A stretch of DNA of 64,000 bases, taken from NCBI GenBank assembly GCA_963763485.1, contig CAVXOW010000005.1, positions 744,001-808,000 of the forward strand, read 5' to 3'. Positions 31,094 to 39,453 of this stretch are shown here, piece by piece. The notes under the pieces are model-generated. The model was not told where the DNA came from, ran no database searches, and worked only from the letters and a program-made list of their open reading frames with translations. Position numbers and translations under genes: made by a program. This stretch comes from CAWCKS01 sp963763485. Lineage in GTDB: Bacteria > Pseudomonadota > Alphaproteobacteria > Rhizobiales > Xanthobacteraceae. Position 1 is the stretch's first letter. Every line of letters begins with the position of its first letter.

Positions 31094-31126
31094 GGTTGGA
31101 TTTTGCGACCAGCCCGGTACTCGTAA

Positions 31127-31233
31127 CCGCTCGTCCCTGCGGACGCGGGGACCCAGTCTTTGCGAAGGCAACGCGAGCTCGATTACATTTCATTCTTTTT
31201 CAACTGGATTCCCGCTTTCGCGGGAATGAGCGG
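31127..31233. repeat. Intergenic palindromic repeat, copy 2 of the 20002-20075 family
   Basis: Both hairpin modules of the earlier copy recur (GGGGACCCAGTCTTTGC and GATTCCCGCTTTCGCGGGAATG), with an additional ~33-bp AT-richer insertion between them. Confidence 0.85.
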
Positions 31234-31286
31234 CATGTGATCGTGGCGCTTTGGCCGCTCGCATCACCACGAGGACTCCCCCAACC

Positions 31287-32408
31287 ATGCCCGCCGAGCT
31301 CTTCCTTCCCGGCAGCCTGCCCTGCGAGACCGCCGAGCAGTCGTTCCGCACCTTCGGCGGCCCGCTCGGCCGGTGGCTCGCCTACATGCCGGACGGCGAA
31401 ATCGGCACCCGCCGCTACTGGATCGACGGCGTCGCGTTTCGCGTGTTCAACGGTCATCCGGAGCTCGAGACCACCAAATATCCCGCGCCCGAGAAGGGCG
31501 TCGAGCAATGGTGGCCGCGCGGCCGGCACGACGAGTTTGCCTTTCGCGTCAAGCGCGGTGTCAAGGCCGTCCGCTTCGGCGATCCCGGCTGGCGGCTCGG
31601 CTTTGCCCGCGACGCGGTCGCGTCTTACGCGCTGTTCCGCTACATGAAGAAGGACGACGTTATCCCGCAGCGGGTCCGCTTCCAGGTCTGCATGCCGCCG
31701 ACCTATTCGTCGGTGCGCTACTTCTTTCCCGACGAGGACGTCGAGAAGGTCACCTCAGGCTTCACCGAGGCGCTGCGCGCCGAGACCGCGAAGATCGTCG
31801 AGATGATTCCGAACAACGATCTCGCGATCCAGTGGGACCTTGCCGTCGAGAACCGGCTGGTCGATGTGGCGCTGGAGGAGCAGGGCGCGCGCGCCGCCGC
31901 CAAGGTCGCGGCCCAGGTCTGCGAGCCGCTTGCGGACATCTGCGAGGTGCTGCCGAAGTCCGTGCACCTCGGCTATCACACCTGCTTCGGCACGCTGAGC
32001 GGCTGGCCGTCGCGCCAGCCGCCGTCGCTCCGCGGCAGCGTGATTCTTGCCAACGCGGCGGTCGCAGCATCCGGCCGCAAGGTCGAGTTCGTCCACATCC
32101 CGACCCTCGGCGTGGTCGATGACGCCTGGTTCGCGCCGCTGAAGGAGCTCAAACCGAACGGCGCGCGCATCTACATGGGCGCGATCCACCATCTGCACGG
32201 CGCCGGCGGATTGAGCGCGCAGCTCAAGGTGATGAAGCGCTATCTGCGCGACTTCGGCCTCGGCTCGCCCTGCGGCTTCGGCCGCTCGGCCGACCGCTCG
32301 GACCGGCTGATCACCGACGACGGCAGCAAGGCCTTAAACCCGATCGAGACCATTCTCGATGATCACCGGAAAGCGGTGATCGCGCTGTGGGACGTGTTGG
32401 GGAAGTAG
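31287..32408 (+). CDS. Conserved hypothetical protein, possibly a UROD/MetE-like barrel
   Basis: 373 residues from ATG 31287. Segments such as LGRWLAYMPDGEIGTRRYWI near the start, YFFPDEDVEKVTSGFTEALRAET, HLGYHTCFGTLSGWP and VEFVHIPTLGV suggest a TIM-barrel of the UROD/MetE-like class with His and Cys ligands in the C-terminal half, but I would not assign a reaction. No signal peptide or membrane span. It stands alone after a repeat unit. Confidence 0.6.
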   Translation: MPAELFLPGSLPCETAEQSFRTFGGPLGRWLAYMPDGEIGTRRYWIDGVAFRVFNGHPELETTKYPAPEKGVEQWWPRGRHDEFAFRVKRGVKAVRFGDPGWRLGFARDAVASYALFRYMKKDDVIPQRVRFQVCMPPTYSSVRYFFPDEDVEKVTSGFTEALRAETAKIVEMIPNNDLAIQWDLAVENRLVDVALEEQGARAAAKVAAQVCEPLADICEVLPKSVHLGYHTCFGTLSGWPSRQPPSLRGSVILANAAVAASGRKVEFVHIPTLGVVDDAWFAPLKELKPNGARIYMGAIHHLHGAGGLSAQLKVMKRYLRDFGLGSPCGFGRSADRSDRLITDDGSKALNPIETILDDHRKAVIALWDVLGK

Positions 32409-32438
32409 GCCGCACGATCCGCAGCAAGAGCGGCGCTC

Positions 32439-32711
32439 CTATCGCGACCGCTTCGTTTCGGCCCGCCCGATCGTCATGATCGCTGTGCCCATCGCGGTTG
32501 AGCCGAAGGTGACGACAAAGCCGAACAGCAGCAGCGCAACCGCTGCAATGCCGTGGATGTCGGCGACGATCAGGTCGCGCAAATGCCCTGGATTAGCCAC
32601 GAGCAGGCCGCCGACCAGCAACACAGCGACTGCGATGCCGGAGGCGAGATTGATCGCCAACAGTCGCCACAACGGCTGTAGTCGCGCGCCTGTCGCCGGT
32701 CTTGCACGCAA
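32439..32711 (-). CDS. Small membrane protein, 90 residues
   Basis: Two hydrophobic helices: WRLLAINLASGIAVAVLLVGGLLVA and GIAAVALLLFGFVVTFGSTAMG, after a basic N-terminus. No known domain. Only 3 bp separate it from the upstream gene (32715-32996), so they form one transcript. Confidence 0.7.
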   Translation of the reverse strand: MRARPATGARLQPLWRLLAINLASGIAVAVLLVGGLLVANPGHLRDLIVADIHGIAAVALLLFGFVVTFGSTAMGTAIMTIGRAETKRSR

Positions 32712-32714
32712 GAG

Positions 32715-32996
32715 TCACTCCCGTTCGGCCTTGGCATGCATCCGTTCCGGCTTGTCTTTCTTCTTCTTGGCGCCGGCGCGGCTGATGCTTTTGATCGCCA
32801 GCGGTGAGCGGCCGCTCTTCTCGGCGATCTCGCGGTCCTGCTCGATGATGAAGCCGCGGGCGACCTTGTCGTCGTCCTCGAGCCCGCCGAGCAGTGACGT
32901 CGGCACGCGGCGGTTCGAGCGCTGCGAACCGTCCTCGTAGATAACGTCGAAAAAGGCGAACTCGCCCTTCGGGTTGGTCCCAGGTTTCTTTGGCAT
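32715..32996 (-). CDS. Hypothetical protein, 93 residues
   Basis: A soluble, highly charged protein: MPKKPGTNPKGEFAFFDVIYEDGSQRSNRRVPTSLLGGLEDDDK (quoted only in part below 20 residues: FAFFDVIYEDGSQRSNRRVP), then IIEQDREIAEKSGR and a Lys-rich tail. The FxxxDVxYEDGxxRSNRRV pattern is conserved in related rhizobial proteins of no known function; it could bind nucleic acid given its basic tail. First gene of a two-gene unit. Confidence 0.65.
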   Translation of the reverse strand: MPKKPGTNPKGEFAFFDVIYEDGSQRSNRRVPTSLLGGLEDDDKVARGFIIEQDREIAEKSGRSPLAIKSISRAGAKKKKDKPERMHAKAERE

Positions 32997-33008
32997 GCGC
33001 GTGTATAA

Positions 33009-33035
33009 CGCATGTCGCGGAAAAGTGGATACCGG
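33009..33035. repeat. Short member of the AAAAG-TGGATACCGG intergenic repeat family
   Basis: CATGTCGCGGAAAAGTGGATACCGG is a form common in rhizobial intergenic DNA and resembles the start of the units at 17829 and 23447 (split here as CATGTCGCGGAAAAG and TGGATACCGG). Boundaries are approximate. Confidence 0.5.
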
Positions 33036-33136
33036 ATGTCGGTGCCCCGACGCCCAGTTTTCCCGGCAATTTGGCCAGTTTCAGCGGATTGGGGCAGCAG
33101 CAAGCGTTACCGGCGTCGGCGACGACCGCTCAACAC

Positions 33137-33355
33137 CTATTTGCCGTTGCCCTTGCAGGCCCCGTTGGGGCCGACGTGATAGCCGCGCGGGCAGGCATGC
33201 GCCGCGGGATTGGCATAGTTGTTCAAGCAGCCGGCATAGGGACCGCGATGTTTGCCCGCACCGCAGCCGCCGGCGGCATTGGCATTGCTGACGTCCGCAA
33301 GGCTGCTGCCGAGCACAACGCTGATGGCGAACACGATCAAGACGATTTTGGACAT
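33137..33355 (-). CDS. Small secreted Cys/Gly-rich protein
   Basis: 72 residues with a signal peptide (MSKIVLIVFAISVVLGSSLA) and a mature part holding four Cys: GGCGAGKHRGPYAGCL, then ACPRGYHVGPNGACKG. The pattern 'GCG.G.HRGPYGGC' recurs in small exported proteins of Bradyrhizobium, with paired cysteines that probably form disulfides in the periplasm. Function unknown. Same strand as the next small gene upstream. Confidence 0.75.
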   Translation of the reverse strand: MSKIVLIVFAISVVLGSSLADVSNANAAGGCGAGKHRGPYAGCLNNYANPAAHACPRGYHVGPNGACKGNGK

Positions 33356-33463
33356 GGGTCTATCCTCCGCGGACCCCAGAGGGTGTCCGTAGTTGGCTGG
33401 TTCAGTGCGGGCATGAAGGCAGCGACTTCACGCGATCGTGAATTCGATGCCGTGAGCGAGAGG

Positions 33464-33706
33464 TCAGTCGGCGCGGAACGCGATGCCGTTCTTGGTCTCT
33501 GCGATCGCCTGGTCGACCAGGCCGATGGCGCGCTCGCGGTGACCGCCCTTGTTTGGCAGGGCCGCTTGCAGTTCGGCACGTGCGTTTTGCAGCAGACCGA
33601 GTGCTGCTTCCATATGTGGTTGAGCGCCAATCGCAAATCCGACGCCGAAGCTGGTAGCGATGACCGCGCCAAGCGCCAGCGAGCGGATCATAAACTGCTT
33701 GTTCAT
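33464..33706 (-). CDS. Small exported protein, 80 residues
   Basis: MNKQFMIRSLALGAVIATSFGVGFAIGAQ (shown in part) starts with a signal peptide or membrane anchor and is followed by a helical, repeated-looking segment PHMEAALGLLQNARAELQAA and HRERAIGLVDQAIAETKNGI. ATG 33706 has a strong ribosome site (GGAGGG). Divergent from the AraC gene; the shared 224-bp gap holds a direct-repeat operator candidate. Confidence 0.75.
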   Translation of the reverse strand: MNKQFMIRSLALGAVIATSFGVGFAIGAQPHMEAALGLLQNARAELQAALPNKGGHRERAIGLVDQAIAETKNGIAFRAD

Positions 33707-33806
33707 GTGGATTACCCTCCGATCATTTTGCGTGAGGCCGCTTGCCGCGTTGCGGCGAGACGTCGACCTCAGTCGCGCCGGCCGTAACACGAATTAGGCA
33801 AGCCGT

Positions 33807-33856
33807 CTTGGACTCACGCGCGCTGTGCGCGGCGCACTTGGACTCACCCGCGCTGT
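33807..33856. promoter_or_regulatory. Direct repeats spaced 30 bp, candidate AraC-type operator
   Basis: CTTGGACTCACGCGCGCTGT at 33807-33826 and CTTGGACTCACCCGCGCTGT at 33837-33856 differ by one base and lie exactly 30 bp apart, about three helical turns. AraC-family regulators often bind paired direct repeats on one DNA face. They sit between the small exported protein and the AraC gene, so regulation of either is possible. Confidence 0.6.
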
Positions 33857-33930
33857 CCTTTAGAGTTGAGTCGCGCGGGGCTTGGCTCGCGCAACAGACA
33901 TCGGTTCTGGCACGCTCATCATCTCGACTG

Positions 33931-34896
33931 ATGTCGATCATCCGCAAATCGCTGACCACCGACATGCTGCCCGTGGCTCTCGACGACCGGCAGCGCTTCC
34001 TCACCTTCGCCGAGTTGTTCGAGCATTATTCGAACACGGGCGAACTTGACGCCGCTGAGGATGTGCCGTTTCGCGCCGCGATGAACGCAATCGAGATCGG
34101 CACCACGCTGGTCGGACGCTGCGACGGCACCTTCACGACGGTGCGCCGCGAGCTCAGGCAAATCCGTGCTTCGGATGACGACCGCTATTGCCTGGCGCGT
34201 AATGTAGGGCCGCGCGCCGCGCGCGTCACGCATCGCGGCCGCGAGTGCCTGATGCGGCCGGGCAGCATCGTGCTGCTCAAGCTCGACGAGCCGTTCCTCA
34301 GCGTCGACGGCTTTAACCACAAGCGTTTTACCAACGTGCACCTGCCGCAAGCCGCGCTGAAGGCGATGGTGCCTGAGGTCGACGACCTCCTCTGTCGCGA
34401 GCTTGCGCCGGGCGGCGTGCTGTCGCTATCGATGGATTACAGCGATCTGCTGCTCGATCATCCGGCGACAGCGGAGCAGGCGGGCCTAGCGGTCGCCTCG
34501 CATTTGCTGGATCTCGCGGTACTCGGGCTCGGCGCCCATCGCGATGCGCAGGATTGCGCCCGGCGCGGAGGCTTGCGTGCGGTCCGGCTCGACGGGCTGT
34601 TGCGGGTGATCGAGAGGCATTTCGCCGATCCCGATTTCAGCGCGCAAAAGCTCGCGCGCCTCGCCGGCTTGTCGGAGCGATACGTGCATGAGCTGCTCTA
34701 TGAAGCCGGCGCCGGCTTCACCGCACGTGTGCTTGAGCTCCGCATGCGCAGGGCCGCCGAACTCCTGGCGAAGCTGGAGCCGAAGCGGATCAGTGAGGTC
34801 GCCTTCGCCTGCGGCTTCAACGACCTCTCCTATTTCAACCGCTGCTTTCGCCGGCGCTTTGGCCTGACGCCGACCGCCGCGCGCGGAGCCAGGTGA
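33931..34896 (+). CDS. AraC-family transcriptional regulator
   Basis: 321 residues from ATG 33931. The N-terminal part (residues 1-190) resembles the AraC_binding_2 sensor domain (ARNVGPRAARVTHRGRECLM, PGSIVLLKLDEPF). The C-terminal double helix-turn-helix is clear: AQKLARLAGLSERYVHELLY, then MRRAAELLAKLEPKRISEVAF and FNDLSYFNRCFRRRFGLTP. Stop overlaps the amidase start (GTGA). Confidence 0.93.
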   Translation: MSIIRKSLTTDMLPVALDDRQRFLTFAELFEHYSNTGELDAAEDVPFRAAMNAIEIGTTLVGRCDGTFTTVRRELRQIRASDDDRYCLARNVGPRAARVTHRGRECLMRPGSIVLLKLDEPFLSVDGFNHKRFTNVHLPQAALKAMVPEVDDLLCRELAPGGVLSLSMDYSDLLLDHPATAEQAGLAVASHLLDLAVLGLGAHRDAQDCARRGGLRAVRLDGLLRVIERHFADPDFSAQKLARLAGLSERYVHELLYEAGAGFTARVLELRMRRAAELLAKLEPKRISEVAFACGFNDLSYFNRCFRRRFGLTPTAARGAR

Positions 34897-35546
34897 TTGT
34901 GCTGGCGCGCCTCGCGACATCGATCGCCGCTGTCATGGCACTGATAGGTGCGACAGCCCACGCCGAGCCCGCCATCGATTTCGCCGCGTTGGCCCGTACG
35001 ACGGGCACGCCTGATATTCCGGGCTTGAAGATTGTGTGGCTGGCGCCCTGGGGCGATCCGGCGAAGGCCAATCGCTGGCAGAACATCATCGCGCATCAAA
35101 CCGAGGGGCCGGCCGGCTCGGCGCGCGGCGGCGCGCAGGAGCAGTTCAGGAATCCGACGCGGCGCGGCGTGACGGTGTGGGTCGAGACCGATGGCACGGT
35201 GTACTGGGCGGTCGCGGAAAATCTGATCCCAACCCACGGCGAGGGCGGCGATCGCAACGACAACAAATACATCGACAACAGCGCCACCTATCATCAGGTG
35301 GTGAAGGTGAACTCGATTGGCGTCGAGTTCGCCGGCAATTATCCCGATGTCGCGACGCCGCCGACCCCAGCCCAATTCGCCGCCTGGGAGATTCTCGTGC
35401 GGGTGCTGCAGGCGCGCTACCATATTTCTGCCGACCACATTTACGCGCACAACTGGATCGACTTCAAAGACGCCCGTTACTGCGAAGGCTGTGACCTCGC
35501 GACGCGAGCGCGGGCGCTGAAGTTCGACCCGGACAATGCAAGGTAA
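34893..35546 (+). CDS. N-acetylmuramoyl-L-alanine amidase (Amidase_2)
   Basis: 217 residues from the GTG at 34893, coupled to the regulator gene. A signal peptide (LARLATSIAAVMALIGATAHA) is followed by the zinc amidase fold: the first zinc His in NIIAHQTEGPAGSARG, then WVETDGTVYWAVAE and the closing HNWIDFKDARYC. It cleaves the amide between N-acetylmuramic acid and the stem peptide during cell-wall turnover. Placement after an AraC gene suggests inducible expression. Confidence 0.9.
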   Translation: MIVLARLATSIAAVMALIGATAHAEPAIDFAALARTTGTPDIPGLKIVWLAPWGDPAKANRWQNIIAHQTEGPAGSARGGAQEQFRNPTRRGVTVWVETDGTVYWAVAENLIPTHGEGGDRNDNKYIDNSATYHQVVKVNSIGVEFAGNYPDVATPPTPAQFAAWEILVRVLQARYHISADHIYAHNWIDFKDARYCEGCDLATRARALKFDPDNAR

Positions 35547-35564
35547 CTGCACGCACAAACAAAC

Positions 35565-35589
35565 AGCGCGAGAGGGATGCTCTCGCGCT
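35565..35589. terminator. Bidirectional terminator hairpin
   Basis: Perfect 10-bp stem AGCGCGAGAG/CTCTCGCGCT with loop GGATG, between the convergent amidase and 35628-35885 genes; T-rich stretch on the minus strand. Confidence 0.8.
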
Positions 35590-35627
35590 GCGCCGGCGTT
35601 AGCCGAAACAGAAGAAACGGAAACAGA

Positions 35628-35885
35628 TCAGGCGGCGACCTGGGTCTTGCGCGGCAGCGGGAAATCCGCGGCGGCATAAAGCGCGCGAATGCCAGCCTGG
35701 TCGAAGCGACGCTCGTTGACCTCGAGATAGGCGCCGTTCAGCGAATCCGCCGGCAACTGCTCGACCGCGAACTTCACCGCTTCGGCGGCGGTCGAGAAAC
35801 GGCGATAGGTGAAGCCGGCGCGCCGCTTGTTGCGGATCGGTGCAGGAAAAAGCTCAGCGGACTGGCCGTAATTGAAAGATGCCAT
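35628..35885 (-). CDS. Hypothetical protein, 85 residues
   Basis: Start ATG 35885 with AAGGTCAC upstream. The protein begins MASFNYGQSAELFPAPIRNK and continues YRRFSTAAEAVKFAVEQLPA, LNGAYLEVNERRFDQAGIRA, a compact soluble fold common in rhizobial genomes without a named function. The basic N-terminus and regular helices would suit nucleic-acid or small-ligand binding, but this is speculation. Confidence 0.75.
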   Translation of the reverse strand: MASFNYGQSAELFPAPIRNKRRAGFTYRRFSTAAEAVKFAVEQLPADSLNGAYLEVNERRFDQAGIRALYAAADFPLPRKTQVAA

Positions 35886-36305
35886 CGGGTGACCTTCAGA
35901 ACGTGATTGTGTCGTGACGCGCTCAGTCACGCAACGCTGCGCGAGGCCGCCATCCATTTCGCATAGCAATATAAGCAAGAAACGCCTTTGTTGCGAGGGG
36001 ATGACAGGCGGAAAATGGCGCCATTTCCTCAGCGCATAGCAAGCCCGGTTCCCCTTAACGAGTTGCTGTTGTTTCGTCGTTCCATCTAAGTATTTGATTC
36101 GACGATCTATTTTATCGTTACCGAATTCCGAATCGTTGAATCACGTTGCGTTCACCTTGAACAAAAGCGAACGCCGTTCGTGTGCGCCTCCGTCCGCGCG
36201 CGCCGAACGCCCGGGCTCGCGAAAAATCCCGGAATAAAGCGAAGCGCTCTCCAGTCATCTCCCCGAACCACATCGCCTGCTTCGGCAAAGGAGATTGATT
36301 GCGTC
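35886..36305. other. 420-bp intergenic region before the metallophosphoesterase operon
   Basis: No gene found. From 36060 to 36150 the DNA is AT-rich compared with its surroundings, likely promoter DNA for the downstream operon; I could not recognise an ECF-type -35/-10 pair with confidence. Bases 36180-36305 are open in the coding frame but upstream of the real start. Confidence 0.4.
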
Positions 36306-37232
36306 ATGAGCCACGATGAAAACAACGGCGTCAGCCGTCGCCACGCACTCGAGTGCATGATCTGGGCCGGCACCGGCATCGTCTGGACGATGTCCGGCGG
36401 TGTTCCGACCTCGACCCTGCTCGGTACCGCCAAAGCCGCCGATGCCGGCTTCAGCTTCCTGCAGATCTCCGACAGCCATGTCGGCTTCGACAAGGCGGCC
36501 AATCCCAACGCGCTTGCGACGCTGGAGGAAGCGATCGCCAAGGTCGGCGCGCTGCCGGCGAAGCCTGCCTTCATGATCCACACCGGCGACATCACGCATC
36601 TGTCGAAGGACACCCAGTTCGATGACGCGAAGCAGGTCATCGGCCGCGCCGGGCTCGACGTGCACTATGTGCCCGGCGAGCACGACATCATCGATGAGAA
36701 CAACGGCAAGGCCTATCTCGACCGCTACGGCAAGGGCACCAAGGGTTTTGGCTGGTACTCGTTCGATGACCACGGCGTCCACTTCGTCGGCCTCGTCAAC
36801 GTGGTCGACCTCAAGGGCGGCGGCATGGGCAATCTCGGCGCCGAGCAACTCGCCTGGCTCGCCGACGACCTGAAGGCCAGGAGCGCGTCGACGCCCATCG
36901 TGCTGTTCGCCCACATTCCGCTGTGGACGATCGCGCCGGACTGGGGCTGGGGCACGGAGGACTCGGCGCAGGCGCTGCAGCTGCTGTCGCGCTTCGGCTC
37001 GGTGACGATCCTCAACGGCCACATCCACCAGATCATGCAGAAGGTCGAAGGCAACGTGACCTTCCACACCGCGCGCTCTACCGCGTTCCCGCAGCCGGCG
37101 CCGGGCACCGCACCGTCGCCCGGACCGAAGGTCGTGCCACCGGGCGAACTGCGCGGCGTGCTCGGGATCACCGACGTCGTCTACCGCGTCGGCAACCAGC
37201 CCCTCGCCATCACCGATTCGACGCTTGCCTAA
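36306..37232 (+). CDS. Exported metallophosphoesterase (Tat signal)
   Basis: 308 residues starting MSHDENNGVSRRHALECMIW: a twin-arginine (SRRHA) signal followed by a hydrophobic stretch. The calcineurin-like metal ligands are in FLQISDSHVGF (Asp-x-His), MIHTGDITHL (GD), YVPGEHDIID (in place of GNHD), LFAHIPLW and ILNGHIHQIM (GHxH). It hydrolyses phosphate esters in the periplasm; substrate unknown. It heads an operon with a cupredoxin, an ECF sigma and its anti-sigma. Confidence 0.92.
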   Translation: MSHDENNGVSRRHALECMIWAGTGIVWTMSGGVPTSTLLGTAKAADAGFSFLQISDSHVGFDKAANPNALATLEEAIAKVGALPAKPAFMIHTGDITHLSKDTQFDDAKQVIGRAGLDVHYVPGEHDIIDENNGKAYLDRYGKGTKGFGWYSFDDHGVHFVGLVNVVDLKGGGMGNLGAEQLAWLADDLKARSASTPIVLFAHIPLWTIAPDWGWGTEDSAQALQLLSRFGSVTILNGHIHQIMQKVEGNVTFHTARSTAFPQPAPGTAPSPGPKVVPPGELRGVLGITDVVYRVGNQPLAITDSTLA

Positions 37233-37243
37233 GGAGAACTGCC

Positions 37244-37603
37244 ATGAACACGCTCATGCGCGTTACGCGCCGCAGCGCCCTGCGCCTTGTCACCACGCTC
37301 GCTCTCAGCCTCGCCTGTCATCACGGGACGGCGCTCGCCGACGATCCGCCAGCCGCGAAAGTGACGATCGACAATTTCGCGTTCACGCCGGCGACGCTGA
37401 CAGTGAAGCTCGGCACCAAGGTCACCTTCGTCAATCACGACGACATTCCGCACTCGATTGTCAGCCTGCCGGGAAAATTTCGCTCCAAAGCGCTCGATAC
37501 GGATCAAAGTTTTGAGTACACGTTCGCGACAGCAGGAGACTTCGACTACTTCTGCGGCTTGCACCCGCATATGAAAGGCAAGATTATCGTGACGCCCGAA
37601 TAG
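37244..37603 (+). CDS. Cupredoxin / plastocyanin-like copper protein
   Basis: 119 residues with ribosome site AAGGAGAA. After a signal peptide ending in HHGTALA, the mature domain has the type-1 copper ligands: His in FVNHDDIPHSIVSLPG and the Cys-x3-His-x4-Met-style block in FDYFCGLHPHMKGKIIV (Cys, His, Met). It is a soluble or periplasmic electron carrier. Its position between a metallophosphoesterase and an ECF sigma factor is a recurrent rhizobial arrangement. Confidence 0.92.
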   Translation: MNTLMRVTRRSALRLVTTLALSLACHHGTALADDPPAAKVTIDNFAFTPATLTVKLGTKVTFVNHDDIPHSIVSLPGKFRSKALDTDQSFEYTFATAGDFDYFCGLHPHMKGKIIVTPE

Positions 37604-37646
37604 CCGAATTAATTGAAGCGTCGGGTATCTTAAGCCGGGATTTCAC

Positions 37647-38174
37647 GTGACAACTGAAGCCGCGCGCAGCCGTTTCGCTGAGATCGTGCTGCCGTACCTT
37701 GATGACGCCTACACGCTCGCGCGCTGGATGACCGGCAGCACCGCGGATGCCGAGGACGTGGTGCAGGACGCCTGCATGCGCGCGTTGCGGGCACTCGAAA
37801 CCACGGCGGTGGAACGGCCGCGGGCCTGGGTGCTGACGATCGTGCGCAACACGGCATTGACCTGGATGGCCAAGAACCGACCTGCCAATGTGACGTCGAC
37901 CGAGGGCGCCGACGGACCGCTCGAGCTGCCGGAGCTCACCGACCCCGCACCGTCGGCCGAGCAGAACATCATTGCGCGCGCCGAGCAGGGCGCTGTCCGT
38001 GCCGCGATCGCGGCATTGCCGCAGGCGTTTCGCGAGGCGATTGTGATGAGGGAGATCAACGGCCTGTCCTATCGCGAGATAGCCGACGCCAGCGGGATCC
38101 CGATCGGGACTGTCATGTCGCGGCTGGCGCGTGCTAGGATGATGCTCATGAACGCACTTGGGAGGCCCGCGTGA
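37647..38174 (+). CDS. ECF-type RNA polymerase sigma factor
   Basis: 175 residues from the GTG at 37647. Region 2 (DAYTLARWMTGSTADAEDVVQDACMRALRA, in part) and region 4 (GLSYREIADASGIPIGTVMSRLARARMML) are standard; the acidic DAEDVVQDA is the usual polymerase contact. The stop overlaps the anti-sigma start (GTGA), giving coupled translation. Likely activates this operon in answer to an envelope or oxidative signal; the signal is not visible. Confidence 0.93.
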   Translation: MTTEAARSRFAEIVLPYLDDAYTLARWMTGSTADAEDVVQDACMRALRALETTAVERPRAWVLTIVRNTALTWMAKNRPANVTSTEGADGPLELPELTDPAPSAEQNIIARAEQGAVRAAIAALPQAFREAIVMREINGLSYREIADASGIPIGTVMSRLARARMMLMNALGRPA

Positions 38175-39013
38175 TCGCACGCGACCTCGGTCCGACCGAT
38201 GATCTCTTGATGCTGCAGGCTCTGCTTGATGGCGAGCTCGACGCGTCCGGCGTCATCGACATGGAGCGCCGCATCGCCGCCGACCCGCGGCTCGCCGCCG
38301 AGTATGCCCGCCTGCGCGCGCTGCGTGGCGCGATCCAGGGCGGAGCGATGCGCGAGGCCGCGCCGGAGAGTCTGCGTGCACGGATTGCCGCTGCGACCGG
38401 CGTCGCTGCGGTCAGCAATACCAACGTCGTCAAATTCCCTGAGGCGACGGCACGTCCGGCCGTTGCGTCGGTCCGGCGCTGGCGTGCGGTGGCCGGGGCG
38501 ATGGCCGCCGCGGTGATCGCGCTGGTTGGCGTCAACGTTTATCTCGTCTCCGATTGGGGTTCGGACGACATCGAGCGTGCAGCGGTCGCGGCGCACTCGC
38601 GCGGACTGATTTCAGGCCAACCCGTCGACGTTGTCTCGACCGATCGCCATACGGTCAAGCCCTGGCTGGCGGGCAAGGTGCCGCTCGCGACCACAGTGGT
38701 CGATCTCGCGACCGACGGCTACGCGCTGTCCGGTGGCCGCGTCGACGTGATCGGCGACGTTCCGGTACCGACATTGGTCTATCGTCATCGCGAGCACTTC
38801 ATCAGCCTGACCGAACTGGCGCGCGGGTCATCGCGCGTATCGTCACCGACCCGCGAGACGGTCAGCGGGCATGCCGTGGTGACCTGGAGCGACAATGTCA
38901 GGCGCTATGTCGCAGTGTCCGACATGTCGCCGCCGGAGCTCGACGATTTCGTCGCAACCTTCCGCCGCGCCGCCGCCAGCGAGCGTGAGGATTCGCCGCC
39001 GAACGCGAAGTGA
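38171..39013 (+). CDS. Membrane anti-sigma factor
   Basis: 280 residues. The N-terminal anti-sigma-type helices (LMLQALLDGELDASGVIDME, PRLAAEYARLRALRG) are followed by one membrane span (GAMAAAVIALVGVNVYLV, residues about 115-132) and a periplasmic domain. There is no cysteine in the whole protein and no HxxxCxxC zinc motif, so sensing is not by thiols of this protein. Its partner is the preceding sigma factor. Confidence 0.88.
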   Translation: MIARDLGPTDDLLMLQALLDGELDASGVIDMERRIAADPRLAAEYARLRALRGAIQGGAMREAAPESLRARIAAATGVAAVSNTNVVKFPEATARPAVASVRRWRAVAGAMAAAVIALVGVNVYLVSDWGSDDIERAAVAAHSRGLISGQPVDVVSTDRHTVKPWLAGKVPLATTVVDLATDGYALSGGRVDVIGDVPVPTLVYRHREHFISLTELARGSSRVSSPTRETVSGHAVVTWSDNVRRYVAVSDMSPPELDDFVATFRRAAASEREDSPPNAK

Positions 39014-39062
39014 TCGCAGTTGTTCGACGCAACGCCGTCAAGATCGCTGCAGGATCGTTTGT

Positions 39063-39254
39063 CTACTGCCGCTTGAGCCAGCGAAGAAAATCCTCGAACA
39101 GCTGTTGTGGCGTTTCGGACCGGGGCGGCGGCAGGCGTCGGTGGATTGAGGAAGGCGCTGCTTGGCGCGGCACTGGCAGGTCCGCGGCTGGCACTGTCTC
39201 GCACATGGCGATGAGTGCGGTCATCACGGTCAGTCCAATTTTGGCCCTGTGCAT
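39063..39254 (-). CDS. Possible small exported protein, 63 residues
   Basis: Begins MHRAKIGLTVMTALIAMCETVPAA, a plausible signal peptide, then a Pro-rich region and the amphipathic end ETPQQLFEDFLRWLKRQ. It lies opposite the anti-sigma gene, with a weak GCAGGA site upstream. The hydrophobic start and a defined C-terminal helix favour a real gene, without identified family. Confidence 0.5.
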   Translation of the reverse strand: MHRAKIGLTVMTALIAMCETVPAADLPVPRQAAPSSIHRRLPPPRSETPQQLFEDFLRWLKRQ

Positions 39255-39453
39255 CGTGCGGGGATCCTGCGAACTCCCCGCAATTGTCAGAAATTCGTTA
39301 ACTGTTGATTAACTATGCTGGGGCGCTTCGGCACTCATCCATCTCCCGCGCGGGAGCAATCCAGCCAAACGGGACAGCAGCTCAAGCCCTCTCCTCGCAA
39401 AGGAAGAGCGGGCGGCGTGCAGTGACGAGAAGCTTCAATCAGATGGCGTCGGC

